Shown here: positions 42,982-52,918 of the stretch, piece after piece
How the letters are laid out: the number at the start of each line of letters is the position of its first letter
How positions within the stretch are numbered: position 1 is the first letter of the stretch
NCBI RefSeq assembly: GCF_018860525.1
Contig: NZ_JAHKPM010000018.1
Span: 62,001 to 126,000 of the forward strand
Direction of reading: 5' to 3'
Origin: Vibrio hepatarius
Lineage (GTDB): Bacteria; Pseudomonadota; Gammaproteobacteria; Enterobacterales; Vibrionaceae
Length of the DNA stretch: 64,000 bases
Position numbers and translations under genes: made by a program
Notes under the pieces: model-generated
Told to the model about the DNA's origin: nothing
The model's database searches: none
What the model saw: only the letters and a program-made list of their open reading frames with translations

Positions 42982-44352
42982 TTATTCACATGGCGGTGCC
43001 ATATGAATCACAGCCAACCCCCCAAGGGATGTTTCACGATACTTTTTATTCATATCTTTACCCGTTTGGTACATGGTGGCAATGACTTTGTCTAATGATA
43101 TTAGGCATTTACTTGTTCTCTTTAATGCCATTCTTGATGCATTAATGGCCTTCATGGCGCCCATTGCATTACGCTCTATGCAAGGGACTTGAACCAGGCC
43201 GCCAATTGGGTCACAGGTCATGCCTAATGAATGCTCCATGGCTATCTCGGCTGCAATACAGATTTGTTCGTTGCTTCCGCCCCGCAAGGCGGTAAGTCCA
43301 GCCGCCGCCATTGAAGAAGAGACACCGATTTCACCTTGGCAACCGACTTCAGCTCCTGAAATTGATGCATTAGTTTTATATAAAATACCAATGGCGCCAG
43401 CAACAGCTAGAAAGTCTTTGATTTGCTTGGTGTCGAGAGCTTTAACAAAACGATGGTAATACATCAGTACAGCGGGGATGACACCCGCAGCTCCATTGGT
43501 GGGGGAGGTTACGACTTGCCCTCCAGCAGCATTTTCTTCACTGACTGCAAAAGCGAAAAGATTTATCCAGTCCATCACTTCCATGGGATCATTTTCAACG
43601 GCTTGGTTGGCCTCAAGCTTCTTGAGTAAGTTTGGCGCTCTCCGGGTAACCTCTAGGCCGCCCTCAAGTATTCCCTCGGTTTCGAACCCTCTTTCCATAC
43701 ATAAAGACATTACCTTCCAGATTTGATCTGCTTTCTGATCAATCTCTTTTGTGTCAAAAAAGCAGACTTCGTTTTGGAGTATCATGCCACCCAAACTAAG
43801 GCCTTTTTTCTCTGCCATCTCAAGCATTTGCTCAGCGGAAGTGAAAGGGAAGGGTACGTCTACATGGCTATCAGCGCTGCCATTTTCGAGTTCATCTGCA
43901 GTGACAACAAATCCACCACCAATGGAATAATAAGTCTCCATTTTTAGTTGAGTGTCTGAAGAGTCGTAGGCGGTTACAGTCATACCGTTTTCATGCAATG
44001 GAAGGTTGGTAGTATGAAAAATTAGATCTTTTTGGTAGTCGAAGCTAATGTCATGTTTGTTTGCTAAAAATAACTGTCCTTGATCAAATGTTTGTTGCAG
44101 TGCATGCTTCGCACTCTTCATTTTTATTGTGTCTGGTTTGTTGCCCATTAAACCAAGTATTATCGCACGATCAGTGTGGTGGCCTTTACCTGTTAACGAT
44201 AATGATCCGTATAGATCTATTTGAACTCTTTGCACTTTCGAAATTGAGTCACTAAGAAGACGAGTAAAGTGATAGCCCGCTATCATCGGCCCGTTGGTAT
44301 GCGAGCTTGATGGCCCAACACCGATTTTAAAAATATCAAAAATCGACAGCAT
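42982..44352 (-). CDS. sdaA: L-serine ammonia-lyase (serine deaminase)
   Basis: This enzyme converts L-serine to pyruvate and ammonia using a [4Fe-4S] cluster. The 456-residue single-chain form starts [22 protein letters not shown]. It contains [36 protein letters not shown] and [12 protein letters not shown], with the cluster cysteines. It may work with the threonine and phenylalanine catabolic genes in the same window, since kbl-tdh yields glycine that can feed serine. Confidence 0.95.
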   Translation of the reverse strand: MLSIFDIFKIGVGPSSSHTNGPMIAGYHFTRLLSDSISKVQRVQIDLYGSLSLTGKGHHTDRAIILGLMGNKPDTIKMKSAKHALQQTFDQGQLFLANKHDISFDYQKDLIFHTTNLPLHENGMTVTAYDSSDTQLKMETYYSIGGGFVVTADELENGSADSHVDVPFPFTSAEQMLEMAEKKGLSLGGMILQNEVCFFDTKEIDQKADQIWKVMSLCMERGFETEGILEGGLEVTRRAPNLLKKLEANQAVENDPMEVMDWINLFAFAVSEENAAGGQVVTSPTNGAAGVIPAVLMYYHRFVKALDTKQIKDFLAVAGAIGILYKTNASISGAEVGCQGEIGVSSSMAAAGLTALRGGSNEQICIAAEIAMEHSLGMTCDPIGGLVQVPCIERNAMGAMKAINASRMALKRTSKCLISLDKVIATMYQTGKDMNKKYRETSLGGLAVIHMAPPCE

Positions 44353-44502
44353 AAATTTACTTCCTGTTTGAATGGTCTGCTATCCAGACTCTCATTAAAT
44401 ATAGTTAACAATTTGATAACCTAGACGACACTATCGATAAACAGGGTGTTTGTACAGAAATTATGAAAAGAGTAGGCAATATTTGAGAAGCGAAAAAGGC
44501 AA

Positions 44503-44519
44503 GGGTACCTTAAGTACCC
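44503..44519 (-). terminator. Small terminator hairpin
   Basis: GGGTAC and GTACCC pair around a 5-base loop, 11 bases past the stop of the minus-strand membrane gene and followed on that strand by TTGCCTTTTTCG. Confidence 0.55.
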
Positions 44520-44530
44520 CCGTTTTAAAC

Positions 44531-45085
44531 TTAATTATGCTTTAACGCTAGGCGTGTTTTTACTGCGCCCAAAGCAATTAGGCAGTAGCACAATAGCTCC
44601 ATTGATTCTTCAGAAACGTTCTTGACTTCGCGAACATAGTATTCCTGCATTACGGTATGCCAAAAGCTACCCATACCATACAAGCGTGAAAATACAATGA
44701 GCAAGACGACTCCGCCGATGAGGGTGTTCATATGCCGAACGTCTAGAATTGTTGCTATCTCATTGATGGAACGTTTGCCACCACGAAATGCATACGTGCA
44801 GGTTGCTACTGTGACAACCATTGCAGGTAAAACCCACGCGCCGTGAAAGAGTAAGTCAAACCAAGCGTCCGTTTCACGAATCGTTAATACTGCCAAGAAT
44901 CCAAAAATCAAGGTAGCAGCATGGCTAAGATCTTCACGCTCTCTGATCAGAAGATAAAAAGTACTCGTTGATACCATTAGCATCAGAAATTGAAGTGACT
45001 CAGTGATAGATGTCTCACCTAAGCCATGTTTGAGTATTGAAAAATCAATGCGAATTGCTAAGTTAACTAAGATAGCTATCGCCAA
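44531..45085 (-). CDS. Multi-pass membrane protein, hypothetical
   Basis: The 184-residue product has about five hydrophobic segments (ESLQFLMLMVSTSTFYLLI; AATLIFGFLAVLTI; WVLPAMVVTVATCTYAF; TLIGGVVLLIVFSRLYGMG; LCYCLIALGAV). It resembles no family I can name. The only listed start, TTG 45085, has no ribosome site and cuts into the first helix. The frame runs 17 codons further upstream through NALVILAIAILVNL, so the true start may be a rare ATT or CTG near 45119. Confidence 0.65.
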   Translation of the reverse strand: MAIAILVNLAIRIDFSILKHGLGETSITESLQFLMLMVSTSTFYLLIREREDLSHAATLIFGFLAVLTIRETDAWFDLLFHGAWVLPAMVVTVATCTYAFRGGKRSINEIATILDVRHMNTLIGGVVLLIVFSRLYGMGSFWHTVMQEYYVREVKNVSEESMELLCYCLIALGAVKTRLALKHN

Positions 45086-45488
45086 TATAACTAACGCATT
45101 TAGAGAAGATTTATACAGAATACTCTTTGATTTATCTTAAATAATAGCTTTTGCGCCTAGGTGCGGTTGGTGATCAGTAGAGTGTTCATGTTTCATAAAG
45201 ACAACCCGTTTTTATGATTAAATTGTGATTTCCATGGCATTTTATTGTGAGTTTTTTATCAATTGTCATGAGATTGTCATAAATAAAACAGCGTTCGATT
45301 GTAATGTTATTTACCTGTAGCCTTTATTTTGGGAATGAAGAGCGTGGAAAAAGCGGCGCGTAAGTTTGTTAAACGATCGAAGGAGTCTAAACTAACAGTA
45401 GGGTTAAAATACCTATCTATTGGTCAGACAGTAAATGTGATGAAGCTTTGTTAGTCAGACTAAAAAGTGTAGAGATAAGGATATACAG
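45086..45488. other. 403-base divergent intergenic region
   Basis: This region holds the promoters of the membrane gene and the DHH gene. One small ORF at 45335-45454 is listed separately with low confidence. I see no strong hairpin or operator-like repeat. Confidence 0.4.
45335..45454 (+). CDS. Possible 39-aa basic peptide
   Basis: This ATG ORF encodes a very Lys/Arg-rich start (MKSVEKAARKFVKRSKESK) and a hydrophobic end, and stops 34 bases before the DHH gene. A GGGA lies almost on top of the ATG, which is poor spacing. It could be a leader or chance. Confidence 0.2.
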   Translation: MKSVEKAARKFVKRSKESKLTVGLKYLSIGQTVNVMKLC

Positions 45489-46421
45489 ATGTCGAAAAAG
45501 AAACATCGTTTAGTCACACGTAGCGACTTTGATGGTTTAGTATGTGCGGTTTTGTTCAAACAGCTTGCTCTCATCGATGATATAAAGTTTGTCCACCCTA
45601 AAGATATGCAAGATGGTTTAGTAGAAATTACCTCTCTAGATATAGTGACTAATTTGCCATACGTTAAGCAAGCACATCTTATCTTCGACCATCATTTATC
45701 AGAGACGATCCGAAATCCCGGAGAGCGACCTAACCATATTATAGATCCTGATGCACCTTCAGCGGCTAGAGTCGTATGGGAACACTATGGTGGCAACAAA
45801 GTGTTTCCTAAAGCTTGGCTAGGTATGATGGAAGCTGTTGATAAAGGTGATTCAGCACAGTTTAATCGTGATGAAGTTTTAGACTCGACAGGGTGGAATC
45901 TGCTTAATTTTTTGATGGATGCTAGAACGGGACTTGGACGGTTTAGGGACTTTAGAATTTCCAATTATAATTTGATGATGGACCTAATAGACTATTGTAC
46001 TACACATACTATCGATGAAATCTTAGAACATCCTGATGTCGCTGAACGGATAGAGCTTTATAAAGAGCATGAAAACTTATTCAAGCAACAAATACAACGT
46101 TGTTCGACTGTACATAACAATTTGGTTGTATTGGATCTCACAGGAGAAGAAACAATTTATGCGGGGAATCGTTTTATGATTTACGCTCTATATCCTCAAT
46201 GCAATATTTCCATACACAAACTGTGGGGTTTTCAGAAGCAAAATACGGTTTTTGCAACCGGAAAGTCTATCTTTGATAGAAGTTCAAAGACAAATGTAGG
46301 TGAGCTAATGTTGAAGTATGGAGGCGGTGGTCATAAAGCTGCAGGGACATGCCAAATTGAAAATGATAGAGCAGATAAAGTATTACAAGAGCTTATTGAT
46401 TCTATAACGGGTGATGGTTAA
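45489..46421 (+). CDS. DHH-family phosphoesterase
   Basis: This metal-dependent phosphoesterase is of the DHH/DHHA1 superfamily (RecJ, NrnA, polyphosphatases). The motifs are RSDFDGLVCAVLF near residue 11, DIVTNLPYVKQAHLIFDHH with the DHH near 66-70, and the C-terminal GGGGHKAAGTCQIE. At 310 residues it resembles exopolyphosphatase-like or oligonucleotide phosphatases; the substrate cannot be told from sequence. An AAGGATATAC ribosome site precedes the ATG. Confidence 0.88.
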   Translation: MSKKKHRLVTRSDFDGLVCAVLFKQLALIDDIKFVHPKDMQDGLVEITSLDIVTNLPYVKQAHLIFDHHLSETIRNPGERPNHIIDPDAPSAARVVWEHYGGNKVFPKAWLGMMEAVDKGDSAQFNRDEVLDSTGWNLLNFLMDARTGLGRFRDFRISNYNLMMDLIDYCTTHTIDEILEHPDVAERIELYKEHENLFKQQIQRCSTVHNNLVVLDLTGEETIYAGNRFMIYALYPQCNISIHKLWGFQKQNTVFATGKSIFDRSSKTNVGELMLKYGGGGHKAAGTCQIENDRADKVLQELIDSITGDG

Positions 46422-46430
46422 GTCGTGTTT

Positions 46431-47570
46431 TTAATACTCATCAAGCCAATACTTGTTAAATATGGCTATAAGCATGTTGAGTGATTCCTCACCTGCAGCA
46501 TTATAGATAGATGTGGTTATGTCAGCTATCTCAGTTTGCCCAAAGTAACTTGTGAATGCATTGCTCAATTTTGGTGCTGTAAGATTATTATATGCTGTGC
46601 CTAAAGCATCGAGAGTATCAAAACCATTATTGATCAAATTTAAGCGCAATGACACTCCAGGAGCTCGTTCTCTCAGTACTGAAATAAAACCTGCAGCGGA
46701 AGAATAGCCAAGTTGTTGTCTACTTGAATTACTATTATCACTGTTTATATGAGCACTTGCCTTTTCTACAAACAAATCAGCTTTCTTATTTATTAACGAG
46801 CCAATCCTGTTCTTTAGATAGGTATTCCTTACTTCTGGTTGATCCAGTATCGAATATTTAACGCCTGCAGCTGCTTTATGAAGAGTGGGTTTTAAAAATC
46901 TACTCTTAATTGGCTTATCAGTTTTAGGTTCTTGAGAAATGATTTCTTTCACTTTGTGGTATATTTTCCGATAAACAAAACGCTTCTCTCTTGTCAAGGA
47001 GTGATAAAAATCGTCTTTACCTGTATTACTTTCACTTATTTCTCCTAAAATTAATCGATTAGCAAAAGGCTGTATGGTTTTGTTTTCAATTCCGGTTATA
47101 TTTAAATTGCCATTATTAATACTGTCTAATACTGCATGCGCCATGATACGTCCAATATACTCTCCCAGTTTGTTAGTTTTAGTATTGAGCATCAGTTTTT
47201 CCAATCTAACGGCAGCCTGTTCTTTAGGTATATCAATTGGCTGGTGGAAGTCGGCATTACATTCTGGGGATATTGGATTCTGTATTTGATTAATTTTAGT
47301 CAGACGTTTATTTCTAATGTGGATTTTTTCATTTATTTCCACAATGGAGTTTTCTATAAGTCTAATTTTTTTATAATTTTTACCATTTGAATGAGATAAA
47401 ATCTCTTTTCGACAGGTGAGTTGTGTCAGTCGACCACTATCGAAATCTTGTTTGATTTTGATGATGCTTTTGGCCAGTTCAAGATTACCTACTTTGAGGG
47501 CTGAGGATGAAGAAGGATGTATTGGATTACTTGCTTTGATACTATGAAAAGTCTGGCTAAAAAAATTCAC
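46431..47570 (-). CDS. Unknown protein, 379 aa
   Basis: I recognise no family. There is no signal peptide or membrane segment. The N-terminus is Ser/Pro-rich and looks disordered (SNPIHPSSSSALKVGN). The middle is basic and helical (KNYKKIRLIENSIVEINEK; REKRFVYRKIYHKVKEI). The C-terminal 90 residues are more compact and hydrophobic (RQQLGYSSAAGFISVLRER; NAAGEESLNMLIAIFNKYW). The gene is AT-rich, stands alone and ends 9 bases from the convergent DHH gene. A disordered Ser-rich start is common in type III effectors, but no such system is visible here. Confidence 0.65.
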   Translation of the reverse strand: MNFFSQTFHSIKASNPIHPSSSSALKVGNLELAKSIIKIKQDFDSGRLTQLTCRKEILSHSNGKNYKKIRLIENSIVEINEKIHIRNKRLTKINQIQNPISPECNADFHQPIDIPKEQAAVRLEKLMLNTKTNKLGEYIGRIMAHAVLDSINNGNLNITGIENKTIQPFANRLILGEISESNTGKDDFYHSLTREKRFVYRKIYHKVKEIISQEPKTDKPIKSRFLKPTLHKAAAGVKYSILDQPEVRNTYLKNRIGSLINKKADLFVEKASAHINSDNSNSSRQQLGYSSAAGFISVLRERAPGVSLRLNLINNGFDTLDALGTAYNNLTAPKLSNAFTSYFGQTEIADITTSIYNAAGEESLNMLIAIFNKYWLDEY

Positions 47571-47727
47571 AACAACTCACTTTAATGAGGAGATTTATTA
47601 CACATTACCCCTAGTGTTTTATTAGTGCTATGAAAATTATGAGCAAATACTCATATGTGTGATGTGTATATTACTGGTAGGTGAACATTATTAATCTGCA
47701 ATTATTGGTTAAAAGGGAAGTGATTGT

Positions 47728-48744
47728 TTAGATGGGCATAACGCGATTACGTCCAAGTTGTTTGGCCTCATAGAGGAGTTTGTCGACCCTTTCAATGAGT
47801 GATTCTGGCGCTTCTCCGGGTTGCATCTCTGCTACACCAAACGAGGCTGTTATACTGCCGACTGATTCGCCTGAACGTCGGTCTTTGACAGAGAGTTTTT
47901 CTATGGATCGGCGCAAACTATCTGCGAATTGGCGAGCTATTCTGAGTTGTTTATTGGGAACTATTAATGCAAATTCCTCTCCGCCATACCTGTAAGCATG
48001 AATACCGTCTCTACTGCCAATCTGAAAACGCTTCGCGATGCCTTTTAGAACGGCGTCACCGAATAGATGTCCGTAATTATCATTTAAGCTTTTGAAGTGG
48101 TCTATGTCTGCCAAAATAAGACACATTACTTGCTCTGACTGACACAATGCATTGATATCGTTGTCAAATGACCTTCGATTATAAAGGTTAGTAAGTCCGT
48201 CGAATAAAGCATCTTGCTGAACTTCGGCCAGCTGGTTCTTTAGTTGTTGAATCTCACTTGCGGCTGTTTCGAGCTGGTTATTTAAAAAGCTTGTTGAGTT
48301 TCTTATCTGTTTAGATTCAGAAATTAACTGACGGATTATTTTAGTTACATCATCGATTGATATTGCTTTGTCTTCAAATTTCTCAAGATTTTCAAAGCCT
48401 TTATCTATAACTTGGGAGAAATGAGATGTTCCAGAAAGAGTATCTGTCATCGACGAGGCCACTTGATTAACCAACACTTCAACATTGGCTTTTAACTCCT
48501 TCATATCTGTTTCTGAACGACTTGCAACGTAGCTATCATAGAGTTGTTTACTCGCTGCTGGTGGACACAAGCCGTAATTGTCGATGATGGCTTCCAGCTC
48601 TTGATTCATTTCTGGAATGGCATTGTCTACATATGTATACCACAATGCGTAATTTGCTGGTGTTGCAGCAACATGGTTTTGCATCATAAGTGGGACAGCT
48701 TTTTTTAAGTTAGCAGTCGATTTTTTGAAATCGTCATCAAGCAT
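47728..48744 (-). CDS. Diguanylate cyclase (GGDEF), cytosolic
   Basis: The product makes cyclic di-GMP. The N-terminal 165 residues are helical (KKSTANLKKAVPLMMQNHV; a coiled-coil QLETAASEIQQLKNQLAE), followed by a GGDEF domain (DALFDGLTNLYNRRSFDND; LADIDHFKSLNDNYGH; YRYGGEEFALIVP). The active-site loop is GGEEF, the functional variant. The inhibitory RxxD site before it is absent (RDGI), so feedback control is unlikely. From memory it resembles V. cholerae VCA0956, which also lies near a cheV gene. Confidence 0.93.
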   Translation of the reverse strand: MLDDDFKKSTANLKKAVPLMMQNHVAATPANYALWYTYVDNAIPEMNQELEAIIDNYGLCPPAASKQLYDSYVASRSETDMKELKANVEVLVNQVASSMTDTLSGTSHFSQVIDKGFENLEKFEDKAISIDDVTKIIRQLISESKQIRNSTSFLNNQLETAASEIQQLKNQLAEVQQDALFDGLTNLYNRRSFDNDINALCQSEQVMCLILADIDHFKSLNDNYGHLFGDAVLKGIAKRFQIGSRDGIHAYRYGGEEFALIVPNKQLRIARQFADSLRRSIEKLSVKDRRSGESVGSITASFGVAEMQPGEAPESLIERVDKLLYEAKQLGRNRVMPI

Positions 48745-48881
48745 CTTTTGATTAAAATTCTGTGTTAACTATCCAATAGATTAAGATTAGCGGATCTGAG
48801 CATGAGCTGCTTAGGTTAATAAGTATAAAAAATGAACTTTTCTTTGATATTAATAAGTTATAAAATAGTTTAATTGATTTA

Positions 48882-49817
48882 TCATACCTGTAACTCGAGT
48901 TTTTTGACTGTATCGCTGTTTTCTAGCTGTTCCGCTCCACGAAGCATCGCTTTGATTAAATCTCCAGCATTAAATTTTTCTAGTGCTTCATGTGCTCCTA
49001 CTTGATGGGCTCTATCGACACAGATTTCACTTGAAAGTGAAGTGTGCAGGATTGTGTAGGCATTATTCAAGTTATGGTCATTTTGTATCTCAAAAGCGAG
49101 TTCATAGCCGTCTAAACCAGGCATTTCAATATCGCTCACCAATAGCTGGATTGCTTGGCCTCGTTCAGATTCTTCTCGCATTAGTGTTATAGCTTCAACG
49201 CCATTATTACGGATTTGATATCCTATATTAATACTGTCTAATGCATCTGCGAGTTGTTTTCTGGCAATTGAAGAGTCATCAACCAACAGAATTCGTAGAG
49301 CTTTTAGTTTTTCTCTTTCTATGTCGGTTAGCATAGGGATGGTATTCGATTCGTACTGTGGGTAGATTTTTGATAAAAGCAGCTCAACGTCTAACATTTG
49401 GACAATGTGCTCTTCGAATCGAGTGATACCAGTAACAAATACATTCTTACCAGTGGCTTTAGGAGAACTTTCTATTGATTTCCAGTCACACTCAATGATC
49501 TTTTCAATAGAGCGGACCATAAACGCTACTACGGTTCTCAGGCAGTCGGTAACAATTAAATAGCATGAAGTATATTCTTCTGGTTGAATAGATCTTAAAC
49601 CAATTGCAGCCGGCATGTTGATGACTGGAATGGTCTTATTTCTTATTGTTACTGCACCTATGACGTGATGATGAGAATAAGGAATTTGAGTAGTAGGTTG
49701 GTACGGTACAATTTCTCGGACTTTTAGCGTTCCAATAGCGAACAATTGCTGACTATGGGTAAGGGTAAACATCAACATTCCTTGTGATTGGTTTGCTTTA
49801 CTGATTGTTTTTACCAT
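48882..49817 (-). CDS. cheV: Chemotaxis protein CheV
   Basis: CheV is a CheW-like coupling protein fused to a receiver domain that links receptors to CheA. The ATG at 49817 (MVKTISKANQSQGMLMF) is preferred, as CheV proteins start like this. The CheW-like part covers residues 10-155 (FTLTHSQQLFAIGTLKVREI; GAVTIRNKTIPVINMPA). The receiver covers 170-300, with the phospho-Asp in LLVSDIEMPGLDGYEL. It is a single gene upstream of the diguanylate cyclase and may adjust chemotaxis gain. Confidence 0.92.
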   Translation of the reverse strand: MVKTISKANQSQGMLMFTLTHSQQLFAIGTLKVREIVPYQPTTQIPYSHHHVIGAVTIRNKTIPVINMPAAIGLRSIQPEEYTSCYLIVTDCLRTVVAFMVRSIEKIIECDWKSIESSPKATGKNVFVTGITRFEEHIVQMLDVELLLSKIYPQYESNTIPMLTDIEREKLKALRILLVDDSSIARKQLADALDSINIGYQIRNNGVEAITLMREESERGQAIQLLVSDIEMPGLDGYELAFEIQNDHNLNNAYTILHTSLSSEICVDRAHQVGAHEALEKFNAGDLIKAMLRGAEQLENSDTVKKLELQV

Positions 49818-50011
49818 TTTCCGAAATACTCCCGTTGTATATTCTTCCCATTGTGATGTTAACGCATTTACATGACTTATCAAAAATTACATTACTTATT
49901 TAGGTGATAAATCTCTTTTTTGGTTAAAGTTTAACCTGTTGCGGTGGTGTTTTCACTCTATTTCGCTACAATATGCATCTATCCGTACCGCTAATTTAGC
50001 GAGAGCAGCAT

Positions 50012-50290
50012 ATGGCCAATACCGCCGCAGCTTTACATATTTTGGTAAAGCATAAAGAACAAGCTGAAGATATAATAAAACAGCTTAAGAAGGGAGCTAA
50101 ATTCCAGACTTTAGCAAAAAAACATTCTACCTGTCCCTCCGGTAAAAAGGGGGGAGACTTAGGTGAATTCCGCAAAGGTCAGATGGTTCCGCAATTCGAT
50201 AAAGTGTGCTTTGAGGGGGAGACCCTCAAACCTCATTTGGTAAAGACTAAATTTGGATGGCATGTAGTAAAGGTTTTGTATAGAACTTAG
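50012..50290 (+). CDS. ppiC: Peptidyl-prolyl cis-trans isomerase, parvulin type
   Basis: This small single-domain parvulin has 92 residues and catalyses proline isomerisation in the cytosol. It has the whole parvulin pattern: [52 protein letters not shown] and [21 protein letters not shown] ribosome-site region precedes the ATG. A strong terminator follows. Confidence 0.93.
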   Translation: MANTAAALHILVKHKEQAEDIIKQLKKGAKFQTLAKKHSTCPSGKKGGDLGEFRKGQMVPQFDKVCFEGETLKPHLVKTKFGWHVVKVLYRT

Positions 50291-50323
50291 CCGTTTACCT
50301 TTAAATATAGAAAGTTATGTTTG

Positions 50324-50350
50324 AATAGACCCCGCTAAGCGGGGTCTATT
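50324..50350. terminator. Strong bidirectional terminator
   Basis: AATAGACCCCG and CGGGGTCTATT form a perfect 11-bp stem with a 5-base loop, between ppiC and the convergent chitinase gene. T-rich bases flank both sides. Confidence 0.88.
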
Positions 50351-50365
50351 TATTCGTAAAATGGA

Positions 50366-52918
50366 TTAAATCTTAGTCCAAGCTTGGTCCCAGTAGGTAC
50401 CAGTTCCTGGTCCATAAGCCCATGCAGCACCAGCACACCAACCTGTGTATGGATGAGGTTTACACTCATAAATACCACCAGAGTTAGTTACGCGGTCACC
50501 TGCTTGATATGGAGTACCTTCCACATACTGAGGGTATTCTCCAGGGTTACCGCCATCTTCTTTGGCTTTCACTAATAAAGTAAAGCTGTCTTTATCCGTT
50601 GCTGAACCGTCTGAAACCATTACAGATACAGTCATATTGGTATCTTGAGAAAATTCTGGTGCAATAAAGTGTACTGAACTCCCACTTATAGCCAGATCGA
50701 CATCAGAAGACGACCAAGTATAAGTTAAACTATCACCATCAGGATCTGAACTACCAGAGGCATCTAGTGTTACTTGTTCACCAGCTGCAGCTTCTGATGG
50801 GCCAATGATGATAGCTTCAGGTGGTCTATTTTCCGGTACAGAACCAAACTTAGCAGTTACAGTAGCGGTATCGTAGGCAGATGCATCATCTTGGTCAGTA
50901 ACCGTTAATTTGAAACTGTATACCTGAGTGGAGCCATCATCTTCTATCGCCACTGTTGCCAAAGCACTATTAGCATTGTTGATAGAAACGTTTGGTCCAG
51001 AGATCTGCTCCCATCTGTACGAAATATCACCCTCGTTGTCGTGTGATTTTGAGCCATCTAAGGTAACTAAACCTGGTGTTGTTACAAGTATGTCGTCTCC
51101 TGCATCGGCTACAGGTGGATTATTTACGCCTTCTCCACCATTTAGGAGTCCATTTTGCATGGCGTTCAGAATATCACCATTATCACCATCAATTTCCCAT
51201 GAAAACAATCCAGCAAATCCATTTGAACGAGCATAGACTGCCTTAGCTTCTACTGATTTTGCATTGTCATAGCTAATGACTTCGCCAGTTGATTCTTTAT
51301 ATAAATAAGGTGCTTGTGCTTGTAGGTCATAAAAAGATTCAACACTAGGTTGGCCTAAATAATCAGAAATGATGTTTTTATAATCAATGACGCCAGCTTC
51401 CCAGCTACCGTTTATAGCCCCATTACCAATGCCTGTCATTGGATTTGATGGGTCAGTCATACTTTGACGAGTCACTCCTTTCCAGCCGCGTCCGTACATG
51501 GCAGCGCCTAAAACAAGTTTGTTTGGTGAAACTCCTTGCTTAAGTAATAGATCCGCCGCGTTGTGGGTTGTGTATTCTGGGCCTTCTGCTGAGACTTCTG
51601 TACCATCACATTGCCCTTGTGAAATATGAGAACCACAATCAAGAGCGGCTTGATGGCCTATGTTATTGTCCCATGCACCATAAAAGTCATATGACATAAC
51701 AAATATGTAGTCCATATATTGTTGTGCATCAGAGTAATCTACATCTTCAATCTTGTCCCAACCAGCGCCAATAGCTGATGTTAGCTCATAAGTTTTACCT
51801 GTCTCGGCAGACAATTGGTCTAGCATATTACGTAGTTCTTTCATTAAGTTTACATATGCTTGTCCATCCAAATCTGGGTTACCTAAATCTGCGTTAGCGC
51901 CATCTCCGCCAGGAAATTCCCAATCAATGTCGACCCCATCATAAAATTTCCAAGTAAGAAGAAATTCTCTGACTGACGCAACGAAGGTGTCACGGTTGGC
52001 TTTATCAGTAAATCCATAAAATGGATCAGACAATGTCCAGCCACCAATTGACGGTAAAATTTTTAGATCGGGGTAGCGCTGCTTGAGGGCCATCATCTGG
52101 CCATAAGTACCTTTAATAGATGAATTGGTTGTGCCAGGTAGGCTTGAACCTAGTGCTCCCCACTGATCATGTACAACAATCTCGTAATCTTTAGAATCGC
52201 CACATGCGAGTTTGAGTGCCGATTGCGAGTTTTGATCAGTAAGTGATGCATTTGGGCCACACATAGGGACGAAACCATAAATAATGTGAGTCAGGTTATC
52301 TGCTGGGATATTATCTACAGTATAGTTCCGCTCGTATTGACTCCATTCGACAAAATAGCTACCCACAACTGTACCATCTGGTTGAGGAGGGAAGGACTGA
52401 TTATTGCTATCTATATCCATTGGCAGTGGAGTCATACCACTACCATCTGTATCAGTAACAGTAATCTGGTGTATAACGGATGAAGAGCAATCATCGTTTG
52501 CATCACAAACGTTAACCGTCATATTATACTGGCCTGCTTTGTCGATTTGTACAGTTGCTGCACCCGAAAAAGCGGAGCCTTGAGGCCCATTAACTGCTTC
52601 GGTATAGATCACTTTATTGTCTAGCCTAACTTGCCATTTTGTTGCAGGGGTTCCGCTGTTATACCAAACATCCCAATCTACAGGAAAAGAAACATTGTCG
52701 TGTCTGCTGACGGTCTTTTTATAAGATTGCCTCCCAGGCTCTCCATTTATTTCCACGAAAGACTGGTTTTTAACACTCGTCATATTCCAGTCAAGCTGAG
52801 GTATGGAAGGCGCTGCTTCTACCGTTAAGCAAGCAGTCCCTAAGCTCAGTGCGATGAATGTTGATAACTGAGTTCTTCTGTTATTCCGCTGACGTTGACA
52901 TTTAAACTTAATATCCAT
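50366..52918 (-). CDS. chiA: Chitinase A, secreted GH18 enzyme
   Basis: This endo-acting enzyme hydrolyses chitin outside the cell. The ATG at 52918 (GGAAAAAGCA upstream) gives 850 residues, the size I recall for V. harveyi ChiA. The order is: signal peptide (STFIALSLGTACLTVEA), the ChiN chitin-guiding domain (about 30-140), and the GH18 barrel with the catalytic DGVDIDWEFPGG near residue 310. Two PKD/Ig-like domains follow (VADAGDDILVTTPGLVTLDG; EAIIIGPSEAAAGEQVTLDA), then a C-terminal CBM5/12 (YVEGTPYQAGDRV; AAWAYGPGTGTYWDQAW). All key catalytic acids are present. It is a single gene. Confidence 0.96.
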   Translation of the reverse strand: MDIKFKCQRQRNNRRTQLSTFIALSLGTACLTVEAAPSIPQLDWNMTSVKNQSFVEINGEPGRQSYKKTVSRHDNVSFPVDWDVWYNSGTPATKWQVRLDNKVIYTEAVNGPQGSAFSGAATVQIDKAGQYNMTVNVCDANDDCSSSVIHQITVTDTDGSGMTPLPMDIDSNNQSFPPQPDGTVVGSYFVEWSQYERNYTVDNIPADNLTHIIYGFVPMCGPNASLTDQNSQSALKLACGDSKDYEIVVHDQWGALGSSLPGTTNSSIKGTYGQMMALKQRYPDLKILPSIGGWTLSDPFYGFTDKANRDTFVASVREFLLTWKFYDGVDIDWEFPGGDGANADLGNPDLDGQAYVNLMKELRNMLDQLSAETGKTYELTSAIGAGWDKIEDVDYSDAQQYMDYIFVMSYDFYGAWDNNIGHQAALDCGSHISQGQCDGTEVSAEGPEYTTHNAADLLLKQGVSPNKLVLGAAMYGRGWKGVTRQSMTDPSNPMTGIGNGAINGSWEAGVIDYKNIISDYLGQPSVESFYDLQAQAPYLYKESTGEVISYDNAKSVEAKAVYARSNGFAGLFSWEIDGDNGDILNAMQNGLLNGGEGVNNPPVADAGDDILVTTPGLVTLDGSKSHDNEGDISYRWEQISGPNVSINNANSALATVAIEDDGSTQVYSFKLTVTDQDDASAYDTATVTAKFGSVPENRPPEAIIIGPSEAAAGEQVTLDASGSSDPDGDSLTYTWSSSDVDLAISGSSVHFIAPEFSQDTNMTVSVMVSDGSATDKDSFTLLVKAKEDGGNPGEYPQYVEGTPYQAGDRVTNSGGIYECKPHPYTGWCAGAAWAYGPGTGTYWDQAWTKI

